The notes under the pieces were generated by a model that saw only the letters and a list, made by a program, of their open reading frames with translations, was not told the origin of the DNA and ran no database searches. A program made the translations under genes and the position numbers. Source: Kingella pumchi (GTDB lineage: Bacteria > Pseudomonadota > Gammaproteobacteria > Burkholderiales > Neisseriaceae). From it: a DNA stretch of 64,000 bases. The number at the start of each line of letters is the position of its first letter. The stretch's first letter is position 1. Where the stretch lies: positions 1 through 64,000 of the forward strand of contig NZ_JAKOOW010000033.1 of assembly GCF_022288825.1 (NCBI RefSeq), given 5' to 3'. This document shows, one piece after another, positions 61,289-64,000 of the stretch.

Positions 61289-62482
61289 TCAGGCTGCTTT
61301 AACCGCTTTCAGTGCGGCGGCGGTGTTTTCCAGATTGTCGGGATTCAGGCCGGCGATGCACAGGCGGCCGGAAGCGGGCAGGTAGATGCCGTAGTCGCGG
61401 CGCAGGCGCTGCACCTGCTCGGCGTTCAGGCCGGTGTAGCCGAACATGCCGCGCTGGCGCACAAAGCGTGCCGCGTCCTGCTGCCAGGCCGCGTTGCCGG
61501 CGAGTGCGTCGTACAGCGCCTGACGCATGGCGCCGATGCGGCCGCGCATGGCGGCGACTTCGTCCTGCCATTGCCGTTTGAGCGCGTCGTCGGTCAGCAC
61601 CGCCTGCGCCAGCAGCGCGCCGTAGGCCGGCGGACTGGAGTAGATGCGGCGCACCGCGGCTTTGAGCCGCCCCTGCACCAGTTCGGCTTGGGCGCGGTCG
61701 GGGCAGACCACCGCCAGCAGGCCGATGCGCTGGGCGTAGAGCGACATATTTTTGGAAAACGAATAGGACACCAGCAGCGGCAGGCCGATGTCGGCGGCGC
61801 GGCGCACGGCGTAGGCGTCGTCGTCAAAACCGCTGCCGAAGCCCTGATAGGCCAAGTCCATAAAGGCAATCAGGCGGCGGCGCGCCATCAGATCGAGAAT
61901 TTCGTCCCATTGCGCCGGTGTCGGGTCGATGCCGGTGGGGTTGTGGCAGCAGGGGTGCAGCAGCACCACGCTGTGCGCGGGCAGGGTGTCGAGAAAGGCG
62001 GTGAGCGCGGCAAAATCCAGCTCGGCGGTTTCGGCGCGGTAATAGGGGTAGTCGGCCACGCTAAAGCCGGCGCCGGCGAAAATGCCGCGGTGGTTGTCCC
62101 AAGTCGGGTCGCTGACATAGGCGCGGGCGTCGGCGAGCGTTTCGCGCAGCAGGTCGGCGCCGAGTTTGAGCGCGCCCGAGCCGCCGAGCGTTTGCGCGGT
62201 GGCCAGCCGCCCTTCGCGGATAACGGCATGAGCGCTGCCGAACAGCATTTGCGCCGCCGCCTGGCGAAAAGCCGCATAGCCTTCCATCGGCGCATAGGAA
62301 AGCGCCGCTGCCGGCAGGGCTTCGGCGGCGCGGCGCACGGCTTCGGGCAGCACCAGGCGACCGTTTTCGTCGCAGTACACGCCGATGGCAAGATTGGTTT
62401 TGTCGCTGCGGGGGTCTTGGGAAAAGGCTTCGACCAGACTCAAAATCGGGTCGCCGGCATAAGGGGTGAGATGGCTGAACAT
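61289..62482 (-). CDS. tyrB: aromatic amino acid / aspartate aminotransferase
   Basis: The 397-residue PLP enzyme has the Schiff-base Lys244 in SYSFSKNMSLYAQRIG, NPTGIDP and LHPCCHNPTG and C-terminal ASGRLCIAGL. This is class I-alpha, as in TyrB/AspC. The choice between tyrosine and aspartate preference is inferred from family resemblance. ATG 62482 is the natural start. The stop is DUS-encoded. Confidence 0.86.
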   Translation of the reverse strand: MFSHLTPYAGDPILSLVEAFSQDPRSDKTNLAIGVYCDENGRLVLPEAVRRAAEALPAAALSYAPMEGYAAFRQAAAQMLFGSAHAVIREGRLATAQTLGGSGALKLGADLLRETLADARAYVSDPTWDNHRGIFAGAGFSVADYPYYRAETAELDFAALTAFLDTLPAHSVVLLHPCCHNPTGIDPTPAQWDEILDLMARRRLIAFMDLAYQGFGSGFDDDAYAVRRAADIGLPLLVSYSFSKNMSLYAQRIGLLAVVCPDRAQAELVQGRLKAAVRRIYSSPPAYGALLAQAVLTDDALKRQWQDEVAAMRGRIGAMRQALYDALAGNAAWQQDAARFVRQRGMFGYTGLNAEQVQRLRRDYGIYLPASGRLCIAGLNPDNLENTAAALKAVKAA

Positions 62483-62581
62483 GGCGCGCGGGCGGAAAGG
62501 GAAAACGAAGCAGCGATTATATCGCAAGTACGCCCGCCCGCCGCTTTGCTATACAATCGCCGCTTTTGCTCAGGGCCGATT

Positions 62582-63049
62582 ATGAACGACACCACCGTAC
62601 AGCTTCCCGTGTTCCGCGTGGCCGGTTTGAGCCGCGACTCTGCAAGCGACACGCTGGCTGCCGACATCGAAGAAATGCGCCGCTTGTGGCTTGAAGGCAG
62701 CCTGAAAACCGAGCTGGCCGCGTTCAGCCGCAGTTTTTACGCCGTCTGCCACGCCTATTCGGACGATCGCCGCCGCTTCACCCTAACCGCCGGCTGCCTG
62801 CTGCCAAACGATGCCGAACTGCCCGCCGCTGCTGCCGAAGTGTGGCTGCCGCCGCAGCACTACCTGACCTATCCCGCCGCCGACGGCTTTCAGGCTGCCT
62901 TGGCCGCCGCCCAAGCGCAGGAAACGCAGCATCAGCCGCGCCGTTATGCCGCCGATTTTGCCGCCGTTCCCGCTTTCGGCGCCCCCGCGCTGTATATCGG
63001 CGTGGAAGGCGAAGTGCGGATCAGCGAAGAAGAAGTGTTTGACGACTAG
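62582..63049 (+). CDS. GyrI-like / effector-binding-domain protein
   Basis: The 155-residue product carries FSRSFYAVCHAYSDDRRRFTLTAGCLL, which resembles the SHS2-type GyrI/AraC effector-binding fold that binds small molecules. It has no HTH domain and stands alone, divergent from the aminotransferase. A -10 (TACAAT, 62552-62557) precedes the ATG. The ligand is unknown. In-frame DUS copies encode EGSLKT and FQAAL. Confidence 0.68.
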   Translation: MNDTTVQLPVFRVAGLSRDSASDTLAADIEEMRRLWLEGSLKTELAAFSRSFYAVCHAYSDDRRRFTLTAGCLLPNDAELPAAAAEVWLPPQHYLTYPAADGFQAALAAAQAQETQHQPRRYAADFAAVPAFGAPALYIGVEGEVRISEEEVFDD

Positions 63050-63242
63050 CCCGCAGGCAGCCTGAAAGCCTTTGCAACCGTTTGACTGCGTCGCCGCTTT
63101 CAGGCTGCCTGCAAGGCGTCCGTGCCAAGCGCGTTACACTTGCGTTTGGCGCGGCACAAACCAGCCCCAAGCAGCCTGAAAGGTTTTTCAGGCTGCCGCC
63201 GCCGTTTTCAGGCTGCTTTTGAACCAACAAAAGGAAACCGCC

Positions 63243-64000
63243 ATGCCGCACGATTTTTCCGATTTGTTCCGCCCGCAGGTGATTGCGGTGGTCGGCGCGT
63301 CCGACCGCTACGGCAGCGTCGGCCGCAAGGTGTTCGCCCGCCTGGTAGCCGAGCGTGCCGCGCCGCTGGTGCTGCCGGTCAATTCCCGCCACAAAACCGT
63401 CGGTGCCTGCAAGGCGTATCCCGATCTGGCCGCCGCCTGTGCCGAGCATGCAGTAGATACCGCGGTGGTGGTGCTCTCGGCCGACAAGCTGGCGGCGCTG
63501 GTGCGCGAAGCGGGGCGGCTGAACATCCGCTATCTGGTGTTTGTCAGCGACATCGAGCAGCCGGCGCCGGCAACGGCGGCCAAACTCGACAAGGCCGCCG
63601 AAGCCGCGCGCAAGGCGGGAGTCGGCCTGTTTGCGGTGCCGACCGACGGCGCGGCCGCGCTCTACCGCCGCGCCGAGAGCTGCGGCGCGGGCAAACATGC
63701 GGCGGCCTATATCGGCCAGTCCGCCGGCATTGCCGACTGCATGGCCAGCTACGCTGCCGAGCGCGGCATCGCCTTCAGCCGTTTCATCACCCTGAACCCG
63801 CGCCACTATCCGGTGAGTACCGGCCGCCTGATCCGCCTGGCCGCCGCCGAAGAAAACAATGCCGCGCTCTTGGTGCACATCAGCCGCATCGATAACGCCG
63901 CCGAGCTGGTCGGCGCGCTGGCCGAAGCCGCCCGCCGCAAGCCGGTGGTGGTGCTCGGCACGCTGGATAACGAAGACGAAGAAGCGCTGCTGATGCAGGC
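63243..64000 (+). CDS. acyl-CoA synthetase (NDP-forming)-type CoA-binding protein, truncated by the window
   Basis: The gene starts at ATG 63243 with AAGGAAACC upstream and is still open at 64000 (at least 252 residues). The N-terminal PQVIAVVGASDRYGSVGRKVFARL is the CoA-binding Rossmann fold of NDP-forming acyl-CoA synthetases and Pat-type acetyltransferases, followed by AVDTAVVVLSADKL and GLFAVPTDGAAALYRR. The C-terminal part lies outside the window, so presence of ATP-grasp or GNAT domains is unknown. Confidence 0.78.
   Translation, partial: MPHDFSDLFRPQVIAVVGASDRYGSVGRKVFARLVAERAAPLVLPVNSRHKTVGACKAYPDLAAACAEHAVDTAVVVLSADKLAALVREAGRLNIRYLVFVSDIEQPAPATAAKLDKAAEAARKAGVGLFAVPTDGAAALYRRAESCGAGKHAAAYIGQSAGIADCMASYAAERGIAFSRFITLNPRHYPVSTGRLIRLAAAEENNAALLVHISRIDNAAELVGALAEAARRKPVVVLGTLDNEDEEALLMQ

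Noticed and set aside
61571..62581. Long plus-strand open frame (about 330 codons) ahead of the GyrI-like gene
   Set aside because: It lies antisense to the well-supported aminotransferase gene. Long antisense frames are common in this GC-rich sequence, and the protein has no recognisable features.

Overview
The window looks like a chromosome segment of a high-GC member of the Neisseriaceae. The main evidence is a 10-12 base motif, GGCAGCCTGAAA and its complement TTTCAGGCTGCC, which recurs roughly two to three times per kilobase (estimated by eye, not counted). It lies in intergenic hairpins and also in frame inside genes. It matches the variant DNA-uptake-sequence (DUS) dialects described for Kingella, Simonsiella and Eikenella relatives and some high-GC Neisseria. 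Further support comes from dRS3-type repeats, a Correia-like element, an EF-P with Arg32 and a peroxiredoxin-glutaredoxin fusion. The species cannot be fixed from this window.

Region 1 (1-14 kb) is mostly core: a GbsR/MarR-type regulator with a membrane protein, ETF-ubiquinone oxidoreductase, several lipoproteins, diacylglycerol kinase, an AsmA-like protein, TrpRS, a MATE exporter, ornithine carbamoyltransferase and a lipoate-ligase-like protein.

Region 2 (14.7-24.7 kb) is an accessory island, all on the plus strand behind a good promoter. Its genes encode a small coiled-coil protein, PspA/IM30, a membrane protein, a Sel1-repeat protein, an SPFH protein, a YqiJ-like OB-fold protein, two large membrane proteins (one apparently frameshifted), a YqiK-type flotillin and an RDD protein. 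This is a membrane-stress and membrane-microdomain set. It carries the classic Neisseria DUS (AGGCCGTCTGAA), which I saw nowhere else in the window, plus duplicated intergenic repeats, which suggests import from a Neisseria with another DUS dialect.

Region 3 (24.8-36 kb) holds EF-P, a nitroreductase, an AI-2E family permease, an RNA-repair pair (RNA ligase plus HD/kinase fusion), an exported protein, a Correia-like element, an aldehyde dehydrogenase, PanC and PpiD. Region 4 (36-56 kb) is housekeeping: DarP, PmbA, RuvB, a WYL regulator, cardiolipin synthase, YgfZ, DedA, cytochrome b561, EnvC, fRMsr, PNPase, tRNA-Val(GAC), ThrRS and a dihydrolipoamide-dehydrogenase-like protein.

Region 5 (56.4-64 kb) has the Prx-Grx fusion, then an Abi_2/AbiF-like HEPN gene. 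Facing its 3' end is a short promoter-driven element that folds into an 11-bp stem with an internal hairpin, a possible pseudoknot and a U-rich tail: a candidate non-coding RNA partner. The metX-metW cluster, GloA, an aromatic aminotransferase and a truncated CoA-binding protein follow. The AbiF-like gene with its RNA, the PspA/flotillin island and the RNA-repair pair are the most interesting parts.
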